Source: a bacterium (GTDB lineage: Bacteria; UBA9089; JASEGY01). Taken from it: 8,769 bases of DNA. How positions within the stretch are numbered: the first letter of the stretch is position 1; each line of letters opens with the position of its first letter. Where the stretch lies: the NCBI GenBank assembly GCA_030019105.1, contig JASEGY010000122.1, positions 1-8,769 of the forward strand. Reading direction: 5' to 3'. The notes below the pieces were generated by a model. That model was not told the origin of the DNA. It saw only the letters and a list, made by a program, of their open reading frames with translations, and searched no databases. Position numbers and translations under genes: made by a program. Below, piece by piece: positions 1-6,586 of the stretch.

Positions 1-462
1 GGTGAAAATATCTCTAAGATCAAGGCAGGCCAAAAGGTAGTTATAAGAAAAGAGTATTATTCCACAAACTCAATTCCCGGGAAGATCGAAGAAATTAGTA
101 TGATTTCTGAAAGCAGCGAATCAGGGGGAAAGGATTATTTTAAGGTAAGGGTTAGATTAGCGCGAATCTCAGAGGATGATCTGGGTGTTAGTATAAATAA
201 AGCAGTCTATGGTGAGATAATCCTGGAAGAGAAGACCGATGTAGTTAGTCTGCCATTTGATGCCGTACGATACGAAGAGGATGGTAGTCCATATCTCTTT
301 TTATATAAGGATGGAAGAGCAAAAAAACAAGGGATAAGTATTGGTTTAAAGAGTGAAGAATGTGTTGAGGTTATAAAGGGTCTTGATTTACAAGACAGAA
401 TAATCAGTCAGGGGATTTTAGAACTTAGCGATGGTCAAAAAGTTAGTCTGTCAGCAGAATAA
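1..462 (+). CDS. Periplasmic adaptor (HlyD/RND membrane-fusion family), 3' part
   Basis: The frame is open from base 1 to a TAA at 460-462, giving 153 residues without the true start; the first ATG, at 100, is internal because in-frame coding continues upstream. The visible part reads as the C-terminal beta-rich half of an efflux adaptor: a 'KIKAGQKVVIRKE' segment, a 'VYGEIILEEKTDVVSLPFDAVR' type strand (substituent that sets up the membrane-proximal domain), then 'LFLYKDGRAKKQGISIGL' and a closing 'VIKGLDLQDRIISQGILELSDGQKV' block. In the family these regions form the beta-barrel and membrane-proximal domains that contact the inner-membrane transporter of RND or MacB-type ABC pumps. No transporter gene follows: the next gene is convergent. 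If there is a partner it lies upstream, outside the window. The family call is good, the pump type is not decidable. Confidence 0.82.
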   Translation, partial: GENISKIKAGQKVVIRKEYYSTNSIPGKIEEISMISESSESGGKDYFKVRVRLARISEDDLGVSINKAVYGEIILEEKTDVVSLPFDAVRYEEDGSPYLFLYKDGRAKKQGISIGLKSEECVEVIKGLDLQDRIISQGILELSDGQKVSLSAE

Positions 463-494
463 AGTTTCTACTTACCGCTTGAAGAAACCTGGTT

Positions 495-519
495 CCTATC
501 GCCCTGGTTTTGGGATAGG
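495..519. terminator. Hairpin between convergent genes, possible terminator
   Basis: CCTATC (495-500) pairs with GATAGG (514-519) and two inner C-G pairs can extend the stem past a bulged G. It lies in the 70-nt gap between two convergent genes, where a bidirectional terminator would be expected. Neither strand shows a T tract right after the stem, so intrinsic termination is not clearly supported. Confidence 0.3.
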
Positions 520-532
520 CTCTAAATAGGGC

Positions 533-3500
533 TCAGTTTAAAATCATCATTTTTCGAGTAAAAATGGCTTTCCCTGTTTTAAATTCGTACCAGTAGACTC
601 CAGAGGAGACTCCCTTTCCAGCCATGTCTTTTCCATCCCAATAAGCAGTCCTTTCTTTCTTGATATATTCTCCGGGTGGAGTTGTCCCCATATCCAGAGT
701 CCGGATCAGCCTTCCGGATAGATCATAAATGTTAATAAGCACCGTATCTTCTTTATCTAAAGTGAAAGGAATCCAGGTTTCAAGGTTACCCGGATTGGGG
801 TAGTTTTGAAATAATTTAGTAGAAAGGGGAATGTCGGCTGTTATCAGGCTGCTTAGCAAGGTCTTTATTCGGGTAATAGCTTCGCTTTCAGGAACGTCCC
901 GGATAAACCGGTAGATAGTTCGATAGGCATCTAAGGGGTTAGAGTTAGGGGTCCGGCCGGGATTTAAAGTTGCCGGTCCCTGACCTTGCGACCAATCCTG
1001 ATTCCAGTTAAGGCCAATCACAATAATTTCTCTCTCATCAACCACCCCGTCCCCATTGGCATCAGCGTAGGCAGCGCTTATTGGGTCCCAGGCAGAAGCA
1101 GGTTGAGCCTCCCAGTTATAAGAGGCATTGGGTCTGACCGGCCCTTCCAGAAGCCAGTAAAGACCAACGGGCAGGATATCGATTTCATTCACCTCCCCGT
1201 CATTATTCAGATCACCGGGCCAGACAAGGAGATTAGTTACCGTAGTCTGAGCCGGAAAAGAATAGCTTTCGATAAGATGACCTCCGGAATTCGTAGCTGT
1301 TATTTTATCCAGATAGAGAGTAAGGGTCTCTCCAACCGAATGGCCTGAGATGATAAATCTTAATGACATCAGGTGGCCGTATCCATCAAAACCACCGCTG
1401 AGATTTTTTCGAGACAGGCCAATCCGGATCTTCCCCTGGCTTTCATCCGGTGTCAGGATTGAAATCAAATCAGAACCCAGTATCCCCTCATTATCGGTTG
1501 AAACCAGGCTGAGGTGTTGGGTGGGGTAGAAAAGACAAAAGGATATCCCAAAAAGGTCCGCTATGGGGTGGGCTGCATCCCCCAGTTGAATATCAACTTC
1601 AAACTGACTGCCGGCCGTCTGAGCAGAAGGAAGGATCAGCCTTATGGGCACTCCTGGTGGTACCGGAGCAACTGAGACTTCAATTATGATTGTATCGCTA
1701 TCTATCGTTCCTCTCCCATCGGTAACGGTCAACGTTGCCGGGTAGATGCTCTCCGACTGATAGGTATGACTGACCGTCTGTCCCTGCGCCGTTACGCTGT
1801 CTCCAAAATCCCAGGAGTAGGAATAGGTTCCATCCCCACCAGAGGCAACGCCTGTGAATTGCACCGTTAGAGGTGAAGCTCCTTCTGTAATATCAGAGAA
1901 GACAAGCGCCTGTAATTCGGTAGGGTTTTCGCTTTTAACGGGGTTTTCTACCTCGGAAAAATCCAGGATCAGCTCTCGTCCATCTTTGCGCACCTCGATG
2001 TGTGCTGAGTTAAGTTCTGATGTTACGTAGGGACTATCCATAAACTTCCAGCTCGTATAATCCGAATAAGGTGTATACGGTTTACCATTGACTGAAACAA
2101 TAGTCGGGCCTGTGGTAAACTTTATCACATCACCCTTTGCACTTATGTACGTATCGCCTGAAAGGGAGGTATTGGCCTTGATGTGTGCCTTCCATGAGGC
2201 AAAAGAGCCGTAGTCGGAGGCAAGCCCCATCTCTATCACCCCACCGCGAGCTGTACCGAACGATTCACCCTCACGGAAAAATATGATCCTGTCCTCTATT
2301 ACTACCTCGTCAATGGAACTTGAATACTCTACTTGAGGCGCAGAACATAAGACCACGTTTTTATACTGGGTTACAGAGTTCAGCTTAAACATATTTTTGA
2401 TGAAAGCCAGATGATCAGTATCAAAAACAATGTCCCACCTGCTCATGTCAAAATAACCCTGAACTTTACCGCTGGCAAGTAAATAGTGTGGCGTGTGATA
2501 ATAGTAATGGTAACAATCAGCCTCCGTCCACTCGCTGCCACCTCCGGATCCTATCGGGAGACTGCCCTTGTGATATCCCTTATACACAAAAGGGGCACGA
2601 CCTTCACGATCTACGGCCAGGTCTACGACCACATCCGGAATTCTATATCCCGAAGCGGCCGAGAATACCAGGTTGGCATCATAATCCGATATTGGTTGGT
2701 GCGGCCATTGGTGGGTTTTATAGGGGCACTCCATTACCCTCACGGTTGGGTCGCCATTCCCCAACCATACTAAAGAAAACCAGTAAAGAGCATCATAGGT
2801 GTGGCCCCAATCATCATTACGCCAGTCCACACTGAAACTCCGACCGTAAGGTCCGCCACGCATCCGGTCCAAACTCTGAACAGCATAGCAAATCCACATA
2901 AAATCAAGGGTTACTTCAGCCGCTTTCTTTACCACAGGGTCTTTTGCAAAGTCGTACAAGTTGACAATAGCCCGCATAGTCGGCCCCAGGTATCCAGGCG
3001 AGTTTATCTCCGTAAAATCATACTTCACCCTCCGGTGCATAGCTTCAAGCAAATAGTAGCGGTAACCACTCGTATCCTCCCCGATGAGCTGATGGTAAAG
3101 ATAGGCGTTGCTTTGTTCCTGAAACCAGTGGTTCTCACTACCGGCATGTGTCTGATTCGGAGCATTAACGTCGGCAATCTCCTTTATCACCTGGAGCATC
3201 CTGTTTTTTGCGGCCTGCATCAACTTATCTTTGTAGAGACAATATATCCGGATAAGCCACACACAGTAAAAATCCATGTCATCACCCACCTGGATGTTAT
3301 TTGCCAGGTGATCGTTGACCTGATCGATGTTTGTATCTGCGGCAAGCTTAGCCAGGCAAACAGCAAGGTCTAACTCATTACTTGATATCCATATAGGAAC
3401 CGAATCCGAGGATGCCCATCCTTCCATGACAGCCTTTACCCGGGAATCATAGCCGGCTTTGGATTCCTCCAGGCTCGTTAACCCGGCAGCCTGGATGTAT

Positions 3501-3562
3501 GATGAAAAACATGTAAGTATAAGCACCAAACACACCTGAAGAATTAAAAACCGCTTCTGCAT
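533..3562 (-). CDS. Secreted multidomain protein: helical (lyase-like?) N-terminal region, PKD, cohesin, dockerin-like, sorting domain
   Basis: This is a 1009-residue exported protein. Residues 1-25 are a signal peptide (KR, hydrophobic core, likely cut after YIQA). Residues about 40-310 are helix-rich with a 'SENHWFQEQSNAYLYHQL' block at 142-159, reminiscent of the Asn-His motif of (alpha/alpha) toroid polysaccharide lyases; about 310-545 is beta-rich with many aromatic and His residues (SEWTEADCYHYYYHTPHY, 343-360). A PKD domain follows (548-632, 'YSWDFGD' then 'VSHTY'), then a cohesin-type beta sandwich (about 636-777). A dockerin-like region has two calcium loops, 784-795 (DLNNDGEVNEID) and 834-845 (DANGDGVVDERE), separated by a longer insert than in classical dockerins. 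Residues about 912-1009 form a FlgD-like/type A sorting domain beginning QNYPNPGN and ending in GVYWYEFKTG...TRKMMI. The start is supported by an AGGAGG at 3572-3577. The enzymatic role is inferred; the C-terminal modules are clear. Cell-surface or extracellular carbohydrate processing or scaffold assembly fits best. Confidence 0.85.
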   Translation of the reverse strand: MQKRFLILQVCLVLILTCFSSYIQAAGLTSLEESKAGYDSRVKAVMEGWASSDSVPIWISSNELDLAVCLAKLAADTNIDQVNDHLANNIQVGDDMDFYCVWLIRIYCLYKDKLMQAAKNRMLQVIKEIADVNAPNQTHAGSENHWFQEQSNAYLYHQLIGEDTSGYRYYLLEAMHRRVKYDFTEINSPGYLGPTMRAIVNLYDFAKDPVVKKAAEVTLDFMWICYAVQSLDRMRGGPYGRSFSVDWRNDDWGHTYDALYWFSLVWLGNGDPTVRVMECPYKTHQWPHQPISDYDANLVFSAASGYRIPDVVVDLAVDREGRAPFVYKGYHKGSLPIGSGGGSEWTEADCYHYYYHTPHYLLASGKVQGYFDMSRWDIVFDTDHLAFIKNMFKLNSVTQYKNVVLCSAPQVEYSSSIDEVVIEDRIIFFREGESFGTARGGVIEMGLASDYGSFASWKAHIKANTSLSGDTYISAKGDVIKFTTGPTIVSVNGKPYTPYSDYTSWKFMDSPYVTSELNSAHIEVRKDGRELILDFSEVENPVKSENPTELQALVFSDITEGASPLTVQFTGVASGGDGTYSYSWDFGDSVTAQGQTVSHTYQSESIYPATLTVTDGRGTIDSDTIIIEVSVAPVPPGVPIRLILPSAQTAGSQFEVDIQLGDAAHPIADLFGISFCLFYPTQHLSLVSTDNEGILGSDLISILTPDESQGKIRIGLSRKNLSGGFDGYGHLMSLRFIISGHSVGETLTLYLDKITATNSGGHLIESYSFPAQTTVTNLLVWPGDLNNDGEVNEIDILPVGLYWLLEGPVRPNASYNWEAQPASAWDPISAAYADANGDGVVDEREIIVIGLNWNQDWSQGQGPATLNPGRTPNSNPLDAYRTIYRFIRDVPESEAITRIKTLLSSLITADIPLSTKLFQNYPNPGNLETWIPFTLDKEDTVLINIYDLSGRLIRTLDMGTTPPGEYIKKERTAYWDGKDMAGKGVSSGVYWYEFKTGKAIFTRKMMILN

Positions 3563-3618
3563 CTCTCATACCCTCCTTTTATATCGTATTCAAGAAAAAG
3601 ATTTTGGGATTAACTTTA

Positions 3619-3696
3619 GTTGTAGGTTGTAAGTTGTAGGTTGTAGGTTGTAGGTTGTAGGCGCAACTTACAACTTACAACTTACAACTTACAACC
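3619..3696. repeat. Inverted array of 7-nt repeats (GTTGTAG / CAACTTA)
   Basis: Six tandem GTTGTAG-type units (3619-3660; the second is GTTGTAA) are followed by GCG and then four CAACTTA units plus CAACC (3664-3696). The arms 3625-3657 and 3664-3696 pair over 33 positions with a 6-nt loop. As plus-strand RNA every position pairs, with three G-U wobbles; on the minus strand, the sense of the flanking genes, those become A-C mismatches. The array fills the 162-nt gap between leuD and the secreted-protein gene. Function is unknown. Confidence 0.9.
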
Positions 3697-3724
3697 TATT
3701 ACCCCAAAAACATTATCTTACGAG

Positions 3725-4213
3725 CTATAGCTTACCTCTAACATAGTTCATCAAGCCACCGACCTCAATCAATCGCTGCATAAACTCCGGCCAGGGCTTG
3801 GCGGGGTACGTTTTATCGGTCGTCAGATCTTTTATGATGCCCTTTTCAAAGTCGATTTCCATCTCATCTCTCTCGCTAATCTTAGCGGCTATATCCGGAC
3901 ATTCTATGATAGGCAGGCCAATATTGAGGCTGTTTCGATAAAAGATGCGGGCAAAAGAAGTGGCTACTACCGCTGAAATACCAAAGGTCTTGATAGAAAG
4001 TGGGGCGTGTTCCCTGGATGAGCCGCAGCCAAAGTTTTTGCCGGCGACAATAATTCCTCCTGCTTTGGCTCTTTTCGTAAAGGCAGGGTCTATCCCCTCC
4101 ATGCAATGGCCGGCCAATTCCTCAGGATCAGAGGTGTTCAAGAATCTGGCCGGAATGATGTCATCGGTATTGACATCATCCCCGAATTTATAAATCTGGC
4201 CCCTAATCGTCAT
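3725..4213 (-). CDS. leuD: 3-isopropylmalate dehydratase small subunit
   Basis: LeuD is the swivel-domain subunit that with LeuC isomerises 2-isopropylmalate to 3-isopropylmalate in leucine synthesis, in the cytoplasm. The 162-residue length matches the short archaeal/bacterial type rather than the roughly 200-residue proteobacterial form. Visible signatures are NTDDIIPARFLNTSDP (15-30), the glycine-rich GKNFGCGSSREHAP (58-71), and FARIFYRNSLNIGLP (87-101). An AAGGAG five bases upstream supports the ATG, which overlaps the stop of the preceding small ORF as ATGA, implying translational coupling. The short class is shared with homoaconitase small subunits, which differ in the loop after IPAR/IPGR; this loop reads FLNT. 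LeuA and LeuC in the same cluster make the leucine assignment the best one. It is separated from leuC by a small ORF and about 400 nt of repeats, which is unusual for two subunits of one enzyme. Confidence 0.96.
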   Translation of the reverse strand: MTIRGQIYKFGDDVNTDDIIPARFLNTSDPEELAGHCMEGIDPAFTKRAKAGGIIVAGKNFGCGSSREHAPLSIKTFGISAVVATSFARIFYRNSLNIGLPIIECPDIAAKISERDEMEIDFEKGIIKDLTTDKTYPAKPWPEFMQRLIEVGGLMNYVRGKL

Positions 4214-4470
4214 TCTGACTCCTTCCTTCCTTCGTTAGCCGGGAAAATAATAGTAATATCCTCCCGGTTCAGGCCCAGGAAACCAACCTTATAAAGGAGA
4301 GTATTCTGGGGAATGGTATAAAGAGTTGCATCAGTCACAGGGATAAAATTCTTGGAGACATTTAAAAAGTCGGAAAATCTATCTCCGGATCTAATGTGGA
4401 CTGTCCCTTCAAGACGGTAATGCTCTGTAAAAATTACCGCATCAATCTTATCATAGTCAAACTTTTTCAT
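4210..4470 (-). CDS. Small conserved-looking protein coupled to leuD (DUF6812-like)
   Basis: An 86-residue soluble protein with no signal peptide or membrane segment. It starts at an ATG preceded by GGGAGG (4479-4484) at good spacing and its TGA overlaps the leuD start by four bases (ATGA), so it is very likely translated and coupled to leuD. The sequence has beta-strand character: 'AVIFTEHYRLEGTVHI' (about 11-26), 'RFSDFLNVSKNFIPVTDATLY' (31-51), and 'VGFLGLNREDITIIFP' near the end. This pattern resembles small proteins I associate with DUF6812, of unknown function; that name is from memory and needs a profile search. It is not a known part of isopropylmalate isomerase, so a role in leucine synthesis is only suggested by the coupling. 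Confidence 0.8.
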   Translation of the reverse strand: MKKFDYDKIDAVIFTEHYRLEGTVHIRSGDRFSDFLNVSKNFIPVTDATLYTIPQNTLLYKVGFLGLNREDITIIFPANEGRKESE

Positions 4471-4491
4471 AAAAAATACCTCCCATTTTTC

Positions 4492-4526
4492 ATTTCGGAT
4501 TTCGGATTGCAGATTGCAGATTTTTT
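4492..4526. repeat. 7-nt tandem array, ATTTCGG/ATTGCAG
   Basis: Five consecutive 7-nt units all begin with ATT: ATTTCGG twice, ATTGCAG twice, then ATTTTTT. The array starts 8 bases upstream of the Shine-Dalgarno sequence of the 86-residue ORF, so it would be in that gene's leader if transcribed from leuC. Confidence 0.85.
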
Positions 4527-4582
4527 GGTCTTGATCATCGTTTGGTACTCATCCACTACTACTTTGATTATGAAAATCTAAT

Positions 4583-4671
4583 GCACACGGATAACACGGA
4601 TACCACGGATTACCACGGATTACCACGGATAAAATCAGTATAAATCCGTTAAATCCGTGTCATCCGTGTGC
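4583..4671. repeat. Inverted repeat of CACGGAT-type units
   Basis: Left units (4583-4630) read CACACGGATA, ACACGGATAC and then repeated ACCACGGATT; the right arm (4643-4671) carries ATCCGTT, ATCCGTGT and ATCCGTGTG. The outermost 19 bases on each side (4583-4601 and 4653-4671) are complementary except A4593 against C4661, which becomes a G-U wobble in minus-strand RNA, the sense of the leu genes. A long hairpin is therefore possible in the leuC-leuD transcript. Confidence 0.9.
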
Positions 4672-4785
4672 TATTAAAAGAGGAGTAACTATTTCCACTG
4701 ATCAGGTATTTTTTCTAAATCAAAGTACTAACGGGTGAGCACCCATCGTTTCGGCCACTCATAAACTTGGTAGCCATGTAGGGTA

Positions 4786-4808
4786 GGTGGAGCGCAACGA
4801 AACCCACC
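4786..4808. repeat. REP-like palindrome
   Basis: GGTGG (4786-4790) and CCACC (4804-4808) bracket a GCG-CAACG centre, within GTAGGGTAGGTGGAGCGCAA. Motifs of this form recur in bacterial intergenic DNA as REP-type elements, from memory of the pattern. A CCCC-TTT-GGGG hairpin follows at 4817-4827, so two stem-loops are stacked. No RAYT transposase gene is visible in the window. Confidence 0.55.
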
Positions 4809-4875
4809 AAGCCAAGCCCCTTTGGGGTCGAAGAAAACCGCGCCGGCAATTTTTCCACTAATCTGCACTGAGCCA

Positions 4876-6156
4876 TTATTCATTCCGCATTCCGCAATCC
4901 GCAATCTCTTCCGGTCCGGCGATTCGGCCGAGGATGGCTGAGGCCGCCGTAACCGCTGGATTAGCCAGGTAGATTTCACTCCTGGGGTGGCCCATTCGAC
5001 CGGCGAAATTTCGATTAGTAGTAGCTATCGCCCGCTCACCTTCAGCTAAGACCCCCATGTATCCTCCCAGACAGGGGCCGCAGGTTGGCGTACTGACTGC
5101 CGCCTCAGCAGACAAGAAGATATCTATTAACCCTTCCTTCATGGCCTGCTGATAAATATGCTGGGTAGCCGGGATAATAATCAAGCGGACTTCAGGATGA
5201 GCCTTGTGTCCCTTAAATATCTGCGCCGCTTCTCTCAAGTCTTCGATCCTACCGTTGGTACAAGAACCGATCACGGCCTGATCAATCTCAATATGCCCTA
5301 CCTCACTTATCGGTTTCGTATTAGAGGGGAGATGGGGAAAGGCCACCTGGGGCTCTATGGCCGCTGCATTAAATTCATAGACCTTCGAATAAACAGCATC
5401 CGGATCGCGGTGATAAATCTTCCACTTCCTTTTAGCCCGGTCCCGAATATAATTCAGGGTTGTCTCATCCGGCTCAATAATTCCGGCCTTGCCTCCGGCT
5501 TCAATAGCCATATTAGACATAGTCAACCGGCCGGCCATAGAGAGATTTGATATGGCCTCACCCGTAAATTCCATGGCCTGGTAGAGCGCCCCATCAACCC
5601 CGATCTGACCAATGGTGTAAAGGATGAGGTCTTTACCGCCCACCCATTTACCAGGCTGACCGTGGTAAACAAACCGGATGGATTCAGGGACCTTAAACCA
5701 TATCTGACCGGTAGCCATAGCTGCGGCCAGATCAGTGCTTCCCGCCCCGGTAGCAAAGGCCCCCAGGGCGCCATAAGTGCAAGTATGAGAGTCCGCTCCA
5801 ATAATTACATCACCCGGCAAAACCAGCCCTTGCTCCGGCAAGAGGGCGTGCTCAATGCCCATCCGGCCGACTTCAAAGTAATATTTTAAATTTTGCTCCT
5901 TAGCAAACTCCCGCAGGATCTTACACTGCCCGGCTGATTTAATATCCTTGTTTGGGACGAAGTGGTCCGGGACAAGAATAACCCTCTCCGGATCAAAGAC
6001 ACGCTTAGCCCCGACTCTTTCAAATTCAGCAATGGCTAAAGGAGCGGTAATGTCGTTACCCAGGGCAATATCAACCGGACATTCGATTAGCTCACCCGGA
6101 CTCACTTCCCGGCCCACGTGCGCGCCCAATATCTTTTCTGTAATTGTTTTTCCCAC
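4876..6156 (-). CDS. leuC: 3-isopropylmalate dehydratase large subunit
   Basis: LeuC is the catalytic [4Fe-4S] subunit of isopropylmalate isomerase, partner of LeuD. The 426-residue length fits the compact archaeal-type LeuC/HacA class. Cluster-binding cysteines are visible at C299 (GSCTNG) and C359/C362 ([10 protein letters not shown]). Other signatures are [22 protein letters not shown] at about 121-142 and [12 protein letters not shown] at 380-391. The start is GTG at 6154-6156: no ATG is nearby, GKTITEKIL is the normal N-terminus, and AGGAG lies six bases upstream. The domain ends normally at [12 protein letters not shown]; the following [14 protein letters not shown] tail runs through a 7-nt repeat array and is probably a recent extension. 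The gene follows the toxin-like ORF by 43 nt. Homoaconitase large subunits share this fold, but the adjacent leuA favours the leucine pathway. Confidence 0.96.
   Translation of the reverse strand: MGKTITEKILGAHVGREVSPGELIECPVDIALGNDITAPLAIAEFERVGAKRVFDPERVILVPDHFVPNKDIKSAGQCKILREFAKEQNLKYYFEVGRMGIEHALLPEQGLVLPGDVIIGADSHTCTYGALGAFATGAGSTDLAAAMATGQIWFKVPESIRFVYHGQPGKWVGGKDLILYTIGQIGVDGALYQAMEFTGEAISNLSMAGRLTMSNMAIEAGGKAGIIEPDETTLNYIRDRAKRKWKIYHRDPDAVYSKVYEFNAAAIEPQVAFPHLPSNTKPISEVGHIEIDQAVIGSCTNGRIEDLREAAQIFKGHKAHPEVRLIIIPATQHIYQQAMKEGLIDIFLSAEAAVSTPTCGPCLGGYMGVLAEGERAIATTNRNFAGRMGHPRSEIYLANPAVTAASAILGRIAGPEEIADCGMRNE
4881..4907. repeat. 7-nt array overlapping the leuC 3' end
   Basis: CATTCCG occurs twice, then CAATCCG and CAATCTC, in exact 7-nt steps. 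On the leuC strand this reads GCGGATT-GCGGAAT-GCGGAAT and encodes roughly the last nine residues of LeuC (IADCGMRNE) before TAA at 4876-4878. Confidence 0.88.
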
Positions 6157-6162
6157 CGGAAT

Positions 6163-6167
6163 CTCCT
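6163..6167 (-). promoter_or_regulatory. Shine-Dalgarno site for the leuC GTG start
   Basis: AGGAG on the minus strand, within GAGAGGAGATT, ends six bases before the GTG. It decides the start, as no in-frame ATG is close. Confidence 0.75.
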
Positions 6168-6199
6168 CTCTTGGTTTAAGAACTCCTAAGATAGAGGCC

Positions 6200-6586
6200 T
6201 TATTTCAATGCCTTCTCAATTTCCCCGATAACAAAAAACACATCGGGGACTCTCATAACTTCTTGTATTGAATCGTCTTCACTGTGAACATGATGTGGCG
6301 CATTAGGCAAATTGGGATAGTGCGGGGCATTATCCCATTGCCTCTTCAGTTTCCCGTGTGCATCTTGCCAGTGAAAGCTGTATTTCAACAAACGGATACA
6401 ACTGCCCGACTCGGCCACATACTCAAATAATTCAGCGTTGCCTCCATCGCTTAGTACCATTTTGATGCGCAATTTGCCATCCGCAACGCCAATTTCTCGC
6501 CTCAATATTTGGTAAGAAACGATGACGGGACTTTGGATAAGCCGAGCTTCAGCGGTGTCAAAATATTGACTGATGATTGGATTCAT
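6200..6586 (-). CDS. TumE-like (DUF6516-type) toxin candidate
   Basis: A 128-residue protein that I recognise by pattern as the TumE/DUF6516 family, annotated as the toxin of a two-gene toxin-antitoxin module. The diagnostic region is [17 protein letters not shown] (68-84), then DNAPHY (85-90) and PNAPHHVH (94-101), a His-rich cluster typical of the family; the tail contains '[11 protein letters not shown]'. The amino end has [20 protein letters not shown], a strand-helix pattern also common there. The biochemical activity of the family is not something I can state. Its ATG overlaps the stop of the upstream ORF as ATGA, the usual arrangement of a TA pair with the antitoxin first. It lies between leuA and leuC with 43 nt to leuC. 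The reading frame is intact and no key block seems missing. Confidence 0.8.
   Translation of the reverse strand: MNPIISQYFDTAEARLIQSPVIVSYQILRREIGVADGKLRIKMVLSDGGNAELFEYVAESGSCIRLLKYSFHWQDAHGKLKRQWDNAPHYPNLPNAPHHVHSEDDSIQEVMRVPDVFFVIGEIEKALK

Larger units (their letters stand above)
4471..4875. other. Gene-free repeat block between leuC and the leuD unit
   Basis: No credible gene lies in these 405 bases. Reading along, the block holds the Shine-Dalgarno site of the 86-residue ORF (4479-4484), a heptamer array (4492-4526), about 55 nt of AT-rich sequence, a large inverted repeat of CACGGAT units (4583-4671), about 60 nt of unrecognised AT-rich sequence, a GGGT-GAGC-ACCC hairpin (4733-4744), a REP-like palindrome (4786-4808) and a CCCC-TTT-GGGG hairpin (4817-4827). 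No clear promoter was identified for the downstream small ORF and leuD. Confidence 0.75.

Noticed and set aside
2801..3373. 190-codon plus-strand frame antisense to the secreted protein gene
   Set aside because: It is a shadow of a strongly supported gene; no family features and no ribosome site.
3619..3696. CRISPR array
   Set aside because: Units are only 7 nt with no spacers and form one inverted structure.
4467..4556. 29-codon minus-strand frame ending ATGA on the 86-residue ORF start
   Set aside because: It has only a GTG start with no ribosome site and crosses the heptamer array; the overlap seems to be chance.
4728..4979. 83-codon minus-strand frame at the end of leuC
   Set aside because: It is an out-of-frame reading of the leuC end plus REP-like repeats; its start lies inside leuC.
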